A DNA stretch of 64,000 nucleotides, taken from the NCBI GenBank assembly GCA_001970955.1, contig MPUH01000146.1, positions 31,030 to 95,029 of the forward strand. The letters run 5' to 3'. The position numbers and the translations under genes were made by a program. The notes beneath the pieces are model-generated. The model saw only the letters and a program-made list of their open reading frames with translations, had not been told where the DNA came from and ran no database searches. Shown piece by piece: positions 42,466-52,740 of the stretch. Position 1 is the first letter of the stretch. Each line of letters begins with the position of its first letter. Source of the DNA: Stentor coeruleus. Its lineage: Eukaryota > Ciliophora > Heterotrichea > Heterotrichida > Stentoridae.

Positions 42466-42789
42466 TTATGCTGTAGCTGCTAAAATATCTGAATCTCCAA
42501 CATCTAAGACAGATAATGAAGATACAGCGTGCATTTTACCGCAAGCTCTGCCAAGTTCGTTGTTATCTCCAGTGTAATGGTGAACTTCAACTTTACCAAG
42601 CATGCAGTAATACTCGATTTCACTTTTCTTCAAAGGAAGAGTGTTACTAGCAATGAAAACTAACTTTGATTTGCCTTGACGTAAGCTCTTCAATGTACTT
42701 TTGTAACCCAGCACTGCTTTACCGCTTTTCATAACTAAGGCAAGCTTTGAATTCATACCTTCAGCTGACTTCTTCCCCTTTTTCACCAT
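42466..42789 (-). CDS. RPL30: 60S ribosomal protein eL30
   Basis: 107 residues, full length for the family. Conserved segments are [56 protein letters not shown] and a C-terminal [11 protein letters not shown], all close to the eukaryotic eL30 sequence. It is a structural protein of the large ribosomal subunit, of the L7Ae/L30e/S12e fold. Single exon; stop TAA. No paralogue is seen in the window. Confidence 0.97.
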   Translation of the reverse strand: MVKKGKKSAEGMNSKLALVMKSGKAVLGYKSTLKSLRQGKSKLVFIASNTLPLKKSEIEYYCMLGKVEVHHYTGDNNELGRACGKMHAVSSLSVLDVGDSDILAATA

Positions 42790-43583
42790 TTATAACCTTA
42801 AGAAATATGGGAAGCAAAATTATACTCTTTTTTTTATATGTGAATTGTAATTATTTAAGATTTTCTATACTTAAGGTTCTTCGTTTTGAATATTTGGATT
42901 AGTTGTCGCTATTATTTAGTGTTTTTTTATTTCATGTGGACTCATGTCCCAAGTTAGAAAATTAAAGTAAAACAGTATTAATTATAGCATAAACTGATGA
43001 ATAATTTCTATAATTATATTTTAAACCTATAAAATATTTCCATGTACTTATATGCTTATCTAAATTACTACTAAATTAAAATTATTTCTAATCGTATATA
43101 ATCCAAATATATCCCTCACCCTAATCTTAGCTGAATTCGGAAGAAGTATATACCATAAATACCCTGAACTAGGATTACATCTAATCCTCATAAACACCGA
43201 GCTTGACGGTCCAATAGACACAACCATATCTTAATCAAAATTACGTATCGAAGCTTTAGCTATTCCTAAAACCCAAAAATAATAAACTATTATTATAATT
43301 ATTCACCTAATCAAAAATCTAATCATCCTCGTATATCATCCACCACCTTCACAAAATCCATAATCCACATCTTTCTTAACCATAAAAACTCTCTCTAATA
43401 TCCTAACAACCCCATCATAATCCTCATCATCATCTTACCTTCCTCAATCCTCTATCAATCTTTTTTACCCAATAAACCTCTACAACATAATAAACCCCAA
43501 AAGTCTACTTATTTACTCAATCATCCTCTTAATTAAATTCAAATTTTGTTTAAATATGCATAAATGTGGCCTATAATAAAAGT
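42790..43583. other. Divergent intergenic region (eL30 / centrin) with a coding-like island
   Basis: About 790 bp. Most of it is AT-rich and 43290-43560 is poor in G. A patch at 43100-43234 has 44 open codons plus a stop, less AT-biased (LAEFGRSIYHKYPELGLH), but no ATG. It may be a gene relic or chance; see findings. Promoters of eL30 and centrin should lie at the two ends. Confidence 0.4.
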
Positions 43584-44114
43584 ATGGCAGGAAGAGGAGC
43601 ACCAGCAAAACCAGCCCCAGTAGCTCAACCAAAGGTCTTTAACCCTAAACAATATGAGAGACCTGGTCTAACTGAAGACGAAATCGAAGAAATCAAGGAA
43701 GCATTCGATTTATTCGATTCTGATGGGTCAGGAACAATTGACCCAGCAGAGCTCAAGTCCGCAATGCAAAGCCTTGGTTTTGAAGCAAAGAATCAAACTA
43801 TTTACCAGATGATTAGTGATTTGGATAAAGATGGTTCAGGTGCTATTGATTTCGATGAGTTTCTTGATATGATGACTGCAAGAATGAGTGATAAAGATAC
43901 CAAAGAAGATATTAATAAGGTCTTCAGACTTTTTGATGATGATAAAACTGGATATATTACCATTAAGAACTTAAGAAGAGTTGCTAAAGAACTTGGAGAG
44001 ACTATGACTGATGAAGAACTTATGGAAATGATTGAAAGAGCTGATTCTGATGGTGATGGTCAAGTTAGTACTGAGGACTTTTATAACATCATGACCAAGA
44101 AAGCTTTCCCTTAA
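43584..44114 (+). CDS. Centrin
   Basis: 176 residues from the ATG at 43584; an open frame extends six codons upstream to a GTG but no earlier ATG is in frame. The N-terminal 25 residues are basic and Ala/Pro-rich. Four EF-hands follow: loop 1 [12 protein letters not shown], loop 2 [12 protein letters not shown], loop 3 [12 protein letters not shown] (last position Asn, weak), loop 4 [12 protein letters not shown]. The linker segments [10 protein letters not shown] and [10 protein letters not shown] are centrin hallmarks. Centrins are calcium-binding proteins of basal bodies and, in heterotrichs, of contractile myonemes; the gene cannot be assigned to one role from sequence alone. It is convergent with NAD kinase, with 39 bp between stops. 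Confidence 0.95.
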   Translation: MAGRGAPAKPAPVAQPKVFNPKQYERPGLTEDEIEEIKEAFDLFDSDGSGTIDPAELKSAMQSLGFEAKNQTIYQMISDLDKDGSGAIDFDEFLDMMTARMSDKDTKEDINKVFRLFDDDKTGYITIKNLRRVAKELGETMTDEELMEMIERADSDGDGQVSTEDFYNIMTKKAFP

Positions 44115-44153
44115 GTTAATTTACTTAGGTTATTAGTTTGAAATCTATTTTCT

Positions 44154-45212
44154 TTAGAGCATAGGTGAATGTTTTAAAGCTTTTTGGCGCTGGCGGTCGT
44201 TCCAACCTAGAATATCTCGAAGTCTGCCAATCCAGTTTGAATATCCATCATCAAGAACAACATCTAATTATTCCTTACATGGTATACAAAACTCAGATAA
44301 TTTTATTTCAATAACAGTTCCAAGATTGATTTTACGTTTGTTAGATCCATCAATATTAAACCAAGGCAAGTGTCTTGAGTTTTCTGAGACTTTTAATTTT
44401 ATAATAACTGAATCAGGGATAATAAGTGGCCTAAATGATAAACTATGTGGACATATTGGGGTAATAAGTATAGAAGGGATTGCACAATGGACTATTGACC
44501 CACCTGCTGATAAAGAATAAGCTGTTGATCCATTGGGTGTTGCAATAAGAAGTCCATCTCCAATAGCTGTTGTACAATATTCATTATTTAAATACACTTC
44601 AAGTTCAATAAGACTTCCATTTATCCCTCTGTCTATACAAACTTCATTAATACAAGTACCTGTTAATATATTTTCTCCTTCAAAAACTTGATAAGTTAGT
44701 TTAGAATGTAAGTCAATAAATATACTTTCAGATTCAAGGACTGTATTTACAACTTTTATAATACTTGATGCTGGGTATTTCGCTATAAAACCAAGTGAAC
44801 CCATGTTAAAAGATAGAATTGGGGGAACTGAAATATTTTCAAATATATTAGCTGCCCATATTACAGTCCCATCACCACCTAAAGTTATCACTAATTGAAT
44901 TTTGTTTATATTTTGTTGTTTTATGAATAAAGTTATTTGGTTTTCGTTTGTGGTTTTCATTTCTGTGTATATGTTGCAGTTTTTAGAGATGAGAAGTTTT
45001 ATTGTTTGTGAAAAAAGATTGTCTAGAATAGGGTCATGGCCTGGTCTACGGATTAGTAGTACGTGTGGGTTTTGTGGGATTTTGATTTTTACTTTTTGGG
45101 GCGTGTGTTTAGGGGTAATGAAAATTGAGTTTTCGAGGCTTTGTACTGAGGATATGTTCGGGGTTTGGGTTTTTGGAGATGGGATATTAAGTTTAGTTTG
45201 CTTATTTTCCAT
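44154..45212 (-). CDS. NAD kinase, one 15-nt intron near the 3' end
   Basis: Splicing 44264-44278 gives 347 residues. The enzyme phosphorylates NAD to NADP. The N-terminal 45 residues are a Pro/Ser/Thr-rich leader. The catalytic motif LGGDGT lies near 110-115, followed by NMGSLGFIAKY and the second motif GDGLLIATPNGSTAYSLSAGG, then HSLSFRPLIIPDS. The last exon adds SNWIGRLRDILGWNDRQRQK, which matches the C-terminal helix of eukaryotic NAD kinases (W...L...L.W..R.RQK). Without splicing the protein would stop at CIPCKE and lack it. The 3' end is 39 bp from the centrin stop. Confidence 0.95.
44264..44278 (-). other. 15-nt spliceosomal intron in NAD kinase
   Basis: On the coding strand GTAAGGAATAATTAG, phase 1. 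Removal adds about 35 codons with the family-typical WNDRQRQK ending. Confidence 0.94.
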
Positions 45213-45643
45213 GATAATATTGTTGATTTTTTAGTTTGAAAGATGTGTGGATTTTAGACTGATGAATGCTTTATTTAGTTGCTGAGGTTATTGGGGTTTA
45301 ATAATAAGATTTAGGTTTTTTAATAAGTTTAGTAGAGTTAGTATTCGCTAGTATTGAGGTGCTATGTGTAAAAATTGTGATATTATTTGAGTTTTTTAGT
45401 TAATTTAGTTTATTTAGTTTATTTAGTTAAAGATAAGGCTTTGTTATTTTTAGATTTTAGCTTTGAAGATGCTTTGACGATGCTTTGACGATGAGGTTAA
45501 TCATATTTTTGCATGCATTTTGGAATATTTATAATCAAATCCAAAATAGCATATTCACCATACCACATCACCTAAAGCCAGTCCAATCTTCCCTCTCGAA
45601 AGTTCATTATTCCACCTTTACACCTATTTTTATAAATCAAAAT
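45213..45643. other. Divergent intergenic region with short repeats
   Basis: About 430 bp. It holds a T/A-rich microsatellite-like run of TTTAGTTTA units (45396-45430) and an 11 bp direct duplication, gatgctttgac, at 45468-45489. An open frame entering from 45485 has no conserved start before 45644. No gene is seen. Confidence 0.5.
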
Positions 45644-46299
45644 ATGTCATCAAAACACCGAAGAATGCCTTCAGCCCTGCAATCAATCGGCTGCCCATCT
45701 TTCAAAGAAGAACCGCAATCTCATTCACTTCAACAATAACATTTGATCCCCCTTCAATTCAGATTATCAAAAACCACAACAAATTCTAGTAAACATCAAA
45801 CTCAGAAATTTTTCCACAACCACAGTATTTCATCAAACAACAAGTATTGCAGTTTCCTATCAAGCAGTACCGAAAACTTAATCAAAGAAATGACTAATCT
45901 TACAAACATTAACGAAACTCATGAAAATCTTAACAAAAAAACCAAAATGCCAAAATTTTCGGTCTCCGAACTAAACAAAGGTATAACCCTTATAATAAAA
46001 TCCCGAAAATTTTCCCAAAATAAACTTGAATCATTAAAAAAAGATATAAAGCGTCATCTTTTATATGTTTTTTCTAAAAAGGGCAATTGATTCAAACAAA
46101 TTCTTCATCAAAAAGCTTAATGTATACAAAAATTAAAGCTTCAGATATTGACACTGAAAAGAGAATTTACTTAATAAGATGCTCAGGAGATACAATAGAA
46201 AGTTCAGGTAGCTCATATCATAAAGACGATTTAAGTTTAGTAAAATTCAACACAAGTGCTGGAAACTCTGAAAAAAAAACCAAAAAAAGTTATGTTTAA
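45644..46299 (+). pseudogene. Broken ORF, unknown product (stop plus frameshift)
   Basis: ATG at 45644 opens MSSKHRRMPSALQSIGCPSF but meets TAA at 45737. The same frame is open again to 46090 with coding-like sequence (MPKFSVSELNKGITLIIKSR, then KLESLKKDIKRHLLYVF). After the homopolymer AAAAAGGG at 46076-46083 the coding-like frame moves and runs to TAA at 46299 (KASDIDTEKRIYLIRCSGD). One inserted base at the homopolymer would join the last two parts. No 15-16 nt intron explains the TAA. It is either a real gene with assembly errors or a decayed one. No family is recognised; it is basic and Ser/Asn rich. Confidence 0.4.
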
Positions 46300-46363
46300 A
46301 AGGATAAATTAAAATTTAATATACATAATCATATAAATAAAAATCTATTATTAGTTTAATTCA

Positions 46364-47271
46364 TTACTTGCCTCTATTTGCTAAATAGTTTTCTCTAAAC
46401 TTTTTGATTTCGATTTTGCGTTTTTCATCATATTGTTTGCTTATTTCATCAATTTCTTGTTTCATGCTGTTTTTCATCTGTGCTATAACCTTCGCCATCA
46501 TCCAGAGTCTTCCATAGCATTGATTTCAGAATTGTATTTTACAGTCACTTCAGCTATTTTTTCAGATTTTTCGTTTATATGCCTTTCCATTATTTCTTGT
46601 ATATGAGTTTCGAAATTTTCGCTTAGGATTTCGAAGGATGTGCTTCTTGATGTTTCGGTTTCAGGGATTGGGATATCTAACATGCTATTTGTTAAAGCTG
46701 GTCGACTTGATTTTCTTTGTCTTAGTCTTAAAGCTAGGTCGTTTTCTTGGGATTTCATGCAGTCTAAGAGTTTATCTCCAGTCTCTTTATCAGAGATTTG
46801 TTTGCTTTTAAAAGCATTTTCAGCTTGGGATTCTATTTCTTCTTCTGTTATTATGATTTCAGGGTGAGATAAAATTTCTTCATGGGATTCTAATAAGTCT
46901 TGAGGGTCAGGATGTGATTCAGTTGGTTTTTCTTTTTCTTCTATTCTACTTAAATCTTTGACTTCATCAATTTTATCTTGGCTTAATGAAAAAACATTTA
47001 GCACATCAGGTCGTCTTAGCATTTTTTGCATTCTAATTTGGTAATCTATAACTTTTTCATCATCGTTTATAGAGTAATGTTCTATTGCTACGGAATATAA
47101 CTTTATTAAATCTTCTATGATTGGTTTTTCACATGATTTTTCTAAAGACATTTCTCTTTCTATTAATCTCATGGCAAAATCTGAAGGAAGATCGTTAGCA
47201 GCATTTATAAGTTGGATTTTTAAGTGAATACTAGGGGTTTCTTGCTTTTTTCTAGGCCTCTGGAAACACAT
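46364..47271 (-). CDS. Acidic coiled-coil protein, unknown; likely frameshift near the 3' end
   Basis: The frame from ATG at 47271 runs 257 residues to TGA at 46498. Residues 1-110 include a helical segment around DLIKLYSVAIEHYSINDDEK and a repeated MQKMLRRPDV-like stretch; the middle is Glu/Ser-rich and probably disordered; the end is coiled coil (ENFETHIQEIMERHINEKSE). In another frame, just after the stop, coding-like sequence continues (MAKVIAQMKNSMKQEIDEIS to ANRGK) and ends at 46364. No GT-AG of 15-16 nt links them; a one-base insertion would. I extend the gene over this part tentatively. No family is recognised. Confidence 0.55.
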
Positions 47272-48082
47272 TATTATGATCTATTTTTTATTTTTATAAG
47301 AGTAATTTTTATGTTTTAATATGTGATTTTGATTATATAACTATTATTAAAACTTATTATTTTTATATGATAATGATATATAAAATGTAGAGAATAGTTT
47401 TTTTTTAAGGTATTGATTAAAGTGTTTATAGAAGATTTAACACTACAGAAACTAGTATTGATATTTAAAATCCTTTTATAAGATATTAAGGCTAAATAAA
47501 TCATTAAGTAGACCGAAAAAAGTAAGAAGAGAGTTAAATATGGTATTATACAAAGTTAGAAAAACAATTTTTTAATACAATACAGGTAATAATTAACCTT
47601 AATTTTGACTATAAACATTTATAGGATTTTAACTTCAAACAAACTTCTTTACTATAAAATTATATTTTAAATGCACTTTCCTCATACAATCAGCTTTGAA
47701 GATTTTTAACACTTACAACATTTAGCTCAAACATTATTATCTTAAATCTAACATATACTAAAAATTATAAACTAATATTTTAAAGAACACAACAAGTAAA
47801 TAAAAAGCATTACATACAATATCATTCATAACAACTAAAGAGTATTTTATCATATAACCTAAAAAATACCAATAAAATACATAAATCCACTTAATTCATA
47901 TTAAACTATAATAAAACAAAAACTCATACATATTTTAATCCAATTCTATAAAAATCTTACAAAATCATTTTATTTTAAGCACATACTTAAAGATATTTTG
48001 CACAAGCATAAACAAAATCCTTCATTACAAAGCAATAAACAACAATTTTTTTAGCTTTATTATATACAATCTATTTATATAA
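47272..48082. other. Divergent intergenic region
   Basis: About 810 bp, extremely AT-rich, with the two flanking starts facing outward. 47640-48070 is poor in G on the + strand. No ORF above 60 codons looks coding and no RNA gene is seen. It should hold the promoters of both neighbours. Confidence 0.5.
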
Positions 48083-50233
48083 ATGATTCTACGCAATGAC
48101 AGAGATGAAATCTCTGAATTTTTCGGCCTAGGCCAAAGGAAACAAGACACCAGCTGGAAGACAAAGAAACTTGCTTTAGAAGAAATAAAAGAACTTTCAG
48201 AAACTTTCAGCGATACAGCACTCTATTCAAATTCTGGAGAAAGATCAGTTGCAATTAATCCAGATGCTTCAANTAGCTGGAAGACAAAGAAACTTGCTTT
48301 AGAAGAAATAAAAGAACTTTCAGAAACTTTTAGCGATACAGCACTCTATTCAAATTCTGGAGAAAGATCAGTTGCAATTAATCCAGATGCTTCAAATCTT
48401 TTAAATGCAAACTCTAAAGAAGATTTAAAAAATGAAAGACCTCCTAGTAAATTCCTTTGCAACTTTCTCAAAAATCTGATGAAACATGAAAAGTTATATT
48501 CATATTTTATAAATGAAGCTGTGAGTACTAAAATTCTCTTTCGTAAAATAAGATTGAAAGGAAGAAGTTTAATAAGTATAAATACAGATAGATCAGTATT
48601 GTCAAGGCCTTCACTAACTCCTAAACCAATAATTACAGAAATATCTAATGATGAAGAATCTGTTATTTCTGATACAATTCATTTACCAAGGCCATCGAGA
48701 AGAGGACTTATAAAAAATCATCCTTATATAAAATCTAAGATTCAGATGAATTTCAAATTATCAGATAGCAGTAGTAGTAGAACATCATCATCTGCTGCAC
48801 TTAGTACACCTATAAATCGATTTAGACGGATAGTAAAAGCAAAGCCTTTAGTCTCAGGAAATCTGAAGTTAAGAGAAATCTATGATAGTATTGCATGTGG
48901 AAAGCTAAGAATCAATAATGAAGATTTTAAAAAATTCCTTGCAAATAGGTATCCTGATCTTGTAGCTGAGGCTGCTACAGGGTATTTTAATTTTGGGTTA
49001 GGATCATATGAAGAGTATATCAATGAAATGAGTAAATTTATAAACTATGGAGAAATTAAGCACCTTGAATTCTGCTTCAATATATTTGACTTTAATAAAG
49101 ATAAGCTTATTGATAAAAAAGATGCATACAAAGCTCTAGAAATCCGTACTAAAAACTGTTACGACTCAGATATCGCCTGTATAAACGAAATGTTTAACCT
49201 CAAACGTGAAGGTAAAATTCCAGCCGACTATCGTCTTCGTAGAAAAAGTACTCTAAGTCTAATCAAAGAAAAAAAGAGAAAAATACGAGACTTATCTGTA
49301 TTTATTAAACAACCAAAAATTTCTGAAAAGCACATAGCCTTAAACTTCAAAGAATTTTGCCTTATAAAATTCTCAGGCCGGCCACAAATTTTTCTCGATT
49401 TCCTTAACTATACTTGTAACTACAACTTTTTAAAAGAAAAAGGTCTTCTTATTCCATCACCAATTCACTCTCGTCATAATAGCGAATCATTAGTTATGCA
49501 GATGAATTTAAGTCAAGATTATCATGATTTTATTAGAAAAAACGATAAATACGATTATTTATGTGAACTTGACGCAGCGATGGCTTTGTTTTCTCAAGAC
49601 GAGGTCGAAAGTTTGCTTAAAAAATTCAAGTTCCTCGAAAGCAATGAAAAACTAAAACTAAAAGTTATAACAAAAGACTCTATGATAAAAAAACTTGTAT
49701 TTTATATATAGCCTGGGCTTATAGGATTTGATATTCCATATTTCGCTAAAAGGCTTTATGAGTATTTTTCTCAAGGACAAGACCTTACAAAAGCGAGGTT
49801 TTTAAAAAAAGTTAACGAACTAACAAAAGTTAACCAAAATGCCATACAAACTAAACTTGCATTTCAATTATATGATTATAGAAATGATAATATCCTAACA
49901 GTTGATGAGATTTATTCTATGTTTGAATGCCTTCCTGTAAACTCTCTTGTCTATGAAGAATGTAATAAGTAATATCGATTTAGGATGATAGTCTTGTATA
50001 TCTTATCAATATTTGACAGATTACGAATAAAAATCAAGTATTTAGATTATAAAAAATTCTATGAACTAATACCAGCAAGTGTTATAGGAAGTGAAGTTAT
50101 TGAGTTTTTAAAAAGACCTTTTGAATTATGTCTTGGGTATAATTCTTTAGCTTTTTCTAAACCTGATACAACAGTTGAATTATTAAATAAACATCAAGAA
50201 ACAAAAAATTCGATATTAAAACTGCTAGATTAA
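48083..50233 (+). CDS. EF-hand-like protein, two 15-nt introns, one N-marked overlap
   Basis: Removing the two introns and the 123 bp overlap offset gives 665 residues. The N-terminal 220 residues are Ser-rich and variable. Residues about 225-500 contain a helical region with one degenerate EF-hand (FNIFDFNKDKLIDKKDAYKA). Exon 2 has a better one (FQLYDYRNDNILTVDEIYSM), with Asp1, Asp5 and Glu12 in place. Exon 3 is helical. It may be a calcium sensor or scaffold; no orthologue is recognised. The stop at 50231-50233 directly abuts the stop of the minus-strand gene at 50234. The final length is a whole number of codons, which supports the model. Confidence 0.8.
48152..48395 (+). repeat. 121 bp direct duplication with N at junction
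   Basis: Copies 48152-48272 and 48275-48395 differ at one base (ttcagc versus tttagc), with N at 48273. The offset of 123 keeps the frame, so the raw translation contains a false 41-residue repeat. Confidence 0.97.
49697..49711 (+). other. 15-nt spliceosomal intron 1 of EF-hand-like gene
   Basis: GTATTTTATATATAG, phase 0, with an in-frame TAG. Removal reads MIKKLPGLIGFDIPYFAKRL. Confidence 0.9.
49969..49983 (+). other. 15-nt spliceosomal intron 2 of EF-hand-like gene
   Basis: GTAATATCGATTTAG, phase 2, destroying a TAA stop formed with the exon. Removal joins VYEECNK to MIVLYILSIFDRLR. Confidence 0.88.
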
Positions 50234-50647
50234 TCATTTATATAATTTAGCTTTCAATGCTGCCTCAAACTCATCATTGTTTGTATATGGCTGCAGTCCT
50301 TTTAGTGCACTATTTATTTCTTTTTGATGTTGTTCTTTTCCAACTTCTTCCCATAATTTGGTTGCTAGTTTTTCTACATCTTTTAATTCGAAATTGCCGG
50401 TTTTTTGGGTGTTTTCGGTTATGTAGCTTTCTAAGGCAGAACGAGACATTATACCACCAGTTATAAAGTGAAGTATGGATTTTAGTTGACCATAGTTTAT
50501 TAGTTGTAAATTTTCTTTGTCGTAATATGAATAAAGATCTTTTATATCTTCAAGGATTGTGTTTGGAAGCTTGTCTTCGCTTATTATTGTGATTTTTTTC
50601 TTTAATTGACCTTTATATGTTTTACCTTGGTTTGATCTTGTCACCAT
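50234..50647 (-). CDS. Small EF-hand-fold protein, unknown
   Basis: 137 residues, TGA stop. The N-terminal 25 residues are basic. The rest is helical with calmodulin-like spacing (EDIKDLYSYYDKENLQLINY, then GNFELKDVEKLATKLWEEVG), but the loops lack most calcium ligands, so it resembles a non-binding EF-hand protein of the ciliary or centrin-related type. That resemblance is weak and no family is assigned. The end touches the convergent neighbour with no spacer at all. Confidence 0.65.
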   Translation of the reverse strand: MVTRSNQGKTYKGQLKKKITIISEDKLPNTILEDIKDLYSYYDKENLQLINYGQLKSILHFITGGIMSRSALESYITENTQKTGNFELKDVEKLATKLWEEVGKEQHQKEINSALKGLQPYTNNDEFEAALKAKLYK

Positions 50648-51291
50648 TCTTTGGCTTTTTATTATATTTTTATGATAGTTTAGGTAAATGAATATGAAAG
50701 AAAGATAGTAAATTATATGTAGAAAAATATTTTGTAAATAAATTGTTGTGTAATTAAAATAAATATTATGTGAGGTTTGTGTGTACTAATATTTTTGGGT
50801 TTATTGATATTGTAAATAGAAAAGATGAATAAAGTTTTAGTGGGAAGTGAAAGTTCAAATGTTTTAAAGAGTTGAAAAATTTAGGTTTTAGAGATTGAAA
50901 TTGTCATATACAAAGGTATTGTTTCTATTTCAATTTTTTTGAATTTTTGTTTGATTTTATATAATAAGAATTTACAATTTCATAAGATTCATGTTTTTAA
51001 TCATAAATAATTTTTATCAATTGTAATTCTAGTCAAGTGCATTTTTTCATGTGCAATTTTGATATGATATAGCTTAATCATATACTATTTTTTTTATATT
51101 CTTAAAGATTTCATTATTATCATAAAAATAAAGTAGGGTTTTGAAATCTAATAAACGATAATAATTATAATATACATATTAAACTATACAAAATAAGCAT
51201 CATATCTCAAACTATTATGATTTTATTACTTATATTAACTGAAGCATCAAAAATACACCTAAAATAATGATTCAAAAAATGCATTCTAATA
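50648..51291. other. Divergent intergenic region
   Basis: About 640 bp, AT-rich. The left half is C-poor (G/T-leaning) and the right half A/C-leaning, changing near 51050. No ORF or RNA gene is seen. Confidence 0.5.
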
Positions 51292-52740
51292 ATGATTACT
51301 ATCTCACCTATGTTTGAAATACAAGAGGAAAGAGTAGAAGATGATGGGAATTCAACAATTAATATAACTCATGATAGACTTACTACTGAATACTTAGACG
51401 AAGAAGATATAGGATCAGCTAAAGAAATTGAAAAAATGATCGAGACTATTATTCAGTATATCTCTGCAACTTTTCTATGCTTTATTACTCTACAGATAAT
51501 TGTTTTACTATCCTTAAAATACATTCTGATGATAATCCCAATTGTATTACTTGAACTAAAGTATACAGTTTTGATTCTTGCTAGGCTTAAAATGAATAAG
51601 CTATCATTTAACCGTAAAACTCTTAAGAAACTAACCATGCCTTTAGGTAAACTAATTTGTTATGTGCTTTTAATATCCTCAGCCTATATACCATCTTTAG
51701 CCCAATTTTTAGCAGCTCTACCTATTTTCCTTACATCATTATTCGATTTATTTTTGCGTCTACCTTGGGAAACTCGTTTTGAAAAAATCTACCACTTAGT
51801 ATTTTCTATATAGACTTTAAGTTATTTTCGTCTACTAGCCGGACTTTCTTTACTTTTTATAAGTCTAAAGCAAGAAAATCATTTATCAATAAGCATGGAC
51901 TTTGCTATGTGGCCAATCTGGATATTAATATCAACAACCTTATTACTAACTATAGTAAGTTTAATGATTCTTACAATCTCTCTATTCAGTTATTATCACA
52001 AAACAATCAGTTTAGGCGATGCTCTTTGTTCTCTATGGATATTTTTTTTATTAAGTGGTTGTACAATAACAAGTTTACTTTTTATTTATGATCTCCTTAA
52101 TAACAAATTATCATATATTTGTATCGGACCTTTGATTTATCTATTTTTACTTCTTGTATTTACTTTTGCTATTAAAAACTATATATGCATATTACTCAAA
52201 TGCTATTTACCTAATCATCGTATTGATTTATCTAATATAAGTAGTACTAATACTCCTTTACCTTTACCAGCATCTCAAGCTTTTCATATGAATTCATTGA
52301 AATCAAAGAAAAATATTATAAATTTACCCCCAAAAGCCCTTATGCGTATTAGTAGCAGTTATTATCAACCTTCTTCAATTGAACTTAAAAAAAAAACAGG
52401 ACCTGTTGTATCTAGAGCTTTTAGTTTAGATTTGAAAGATTTATCGAAAACAGGGGGAAATAAAAGAAGTTTAAGTCTTGCAGAAAAACCTGAGGATGAG
52501 TTTAATGATGCGGCTATTACTGATGATGCGGTTACTGAAAAAAAATGCGTGATTTGTGTAGAAGGACCTTGTGATTCGGTACTTATGGATTGTGGGCATG
52601 GGGGAATTTGTTTTACTTGTGCAAGTTTGATGGTTAAACAGAAAGAGTCTTGTCATTTTTGTAGAGCTCCGATTATTAGAGCCTTGAAGATTAAAGTTAA
52701 AAAAGCAAATGTTATTGATGTGGTTGGGACAAGCTGCTAG
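51292..52740 (+). CDS. Multi-pass membrane RING-finger protein, one 15-nt intron
   Basis: Splicing 51799-51813 gives 477 residues. After an acidic 60-residue N-terminus there are about seven hydrophobic segments up to residue 300, and both exons contribute. A Ser-rich cytosolic linker leads to a C-terminal RING-HC: CVIC, then MDCGHGGICFTC, then CHFCRAPI. Such proteins are usually membrane-bound ubiquitin E3 ligases (RNF/MUL1-like in RING type); the substrate is unknown. The join at the intron, KIYHLTLSYFRLLAGLSLLF, continues a membrane helix, which supports the splice. Confidence 0.88.
51799..51813 (+). other. 15-nt spliceosomal intron in membrane RING gene
   Basis: GTATTTTCTATATAG, phase 0, with an in-frame TAG. 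It splits the hydrophobic region; removal gives one frame of 477 codons. Confidence 0.92.

Noticed and set aside
43566-43583. Centrin start at GTG 43566
   Set aside because: Non-ATG start is unlikely in a eukaryotic gene; the in-frame ATG at 43584 gives a normal centrin N-terminus.
45396-45430. TTTAGTTTA run as a CRISPR or satellite array
   Set aside because: Short, AT-only, no spacers; an ordinary microsatellite in a eukaryotic spacer.
45485-45643. Upstream extension of the broken ORF from ATG at 45485
   Set aside because: Follows a short direct duplication, has AT-driven composition, and the ATG at 45644 has a more coding-like sequence after it.
45737-45739. TAA after CAA CAA as evidence of TAA = Gln code
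   Set aside because: TAA and TAG terminate many clear genes here (centrin, eL30, CDPK), and no intact gene has an internal TAA or TAG apart from those inside introns. One case in a broken ORF is not reassignment.
48152-48395. Internal 41-residue protein repeat in the EF-hand-like gene
   Set aside because: The second copy follows an N and is nearly identical at DNA level, so it is an assembly overlap and not a protein repeat. The same applies to the 55-residue repeat in the ARF-GEF.
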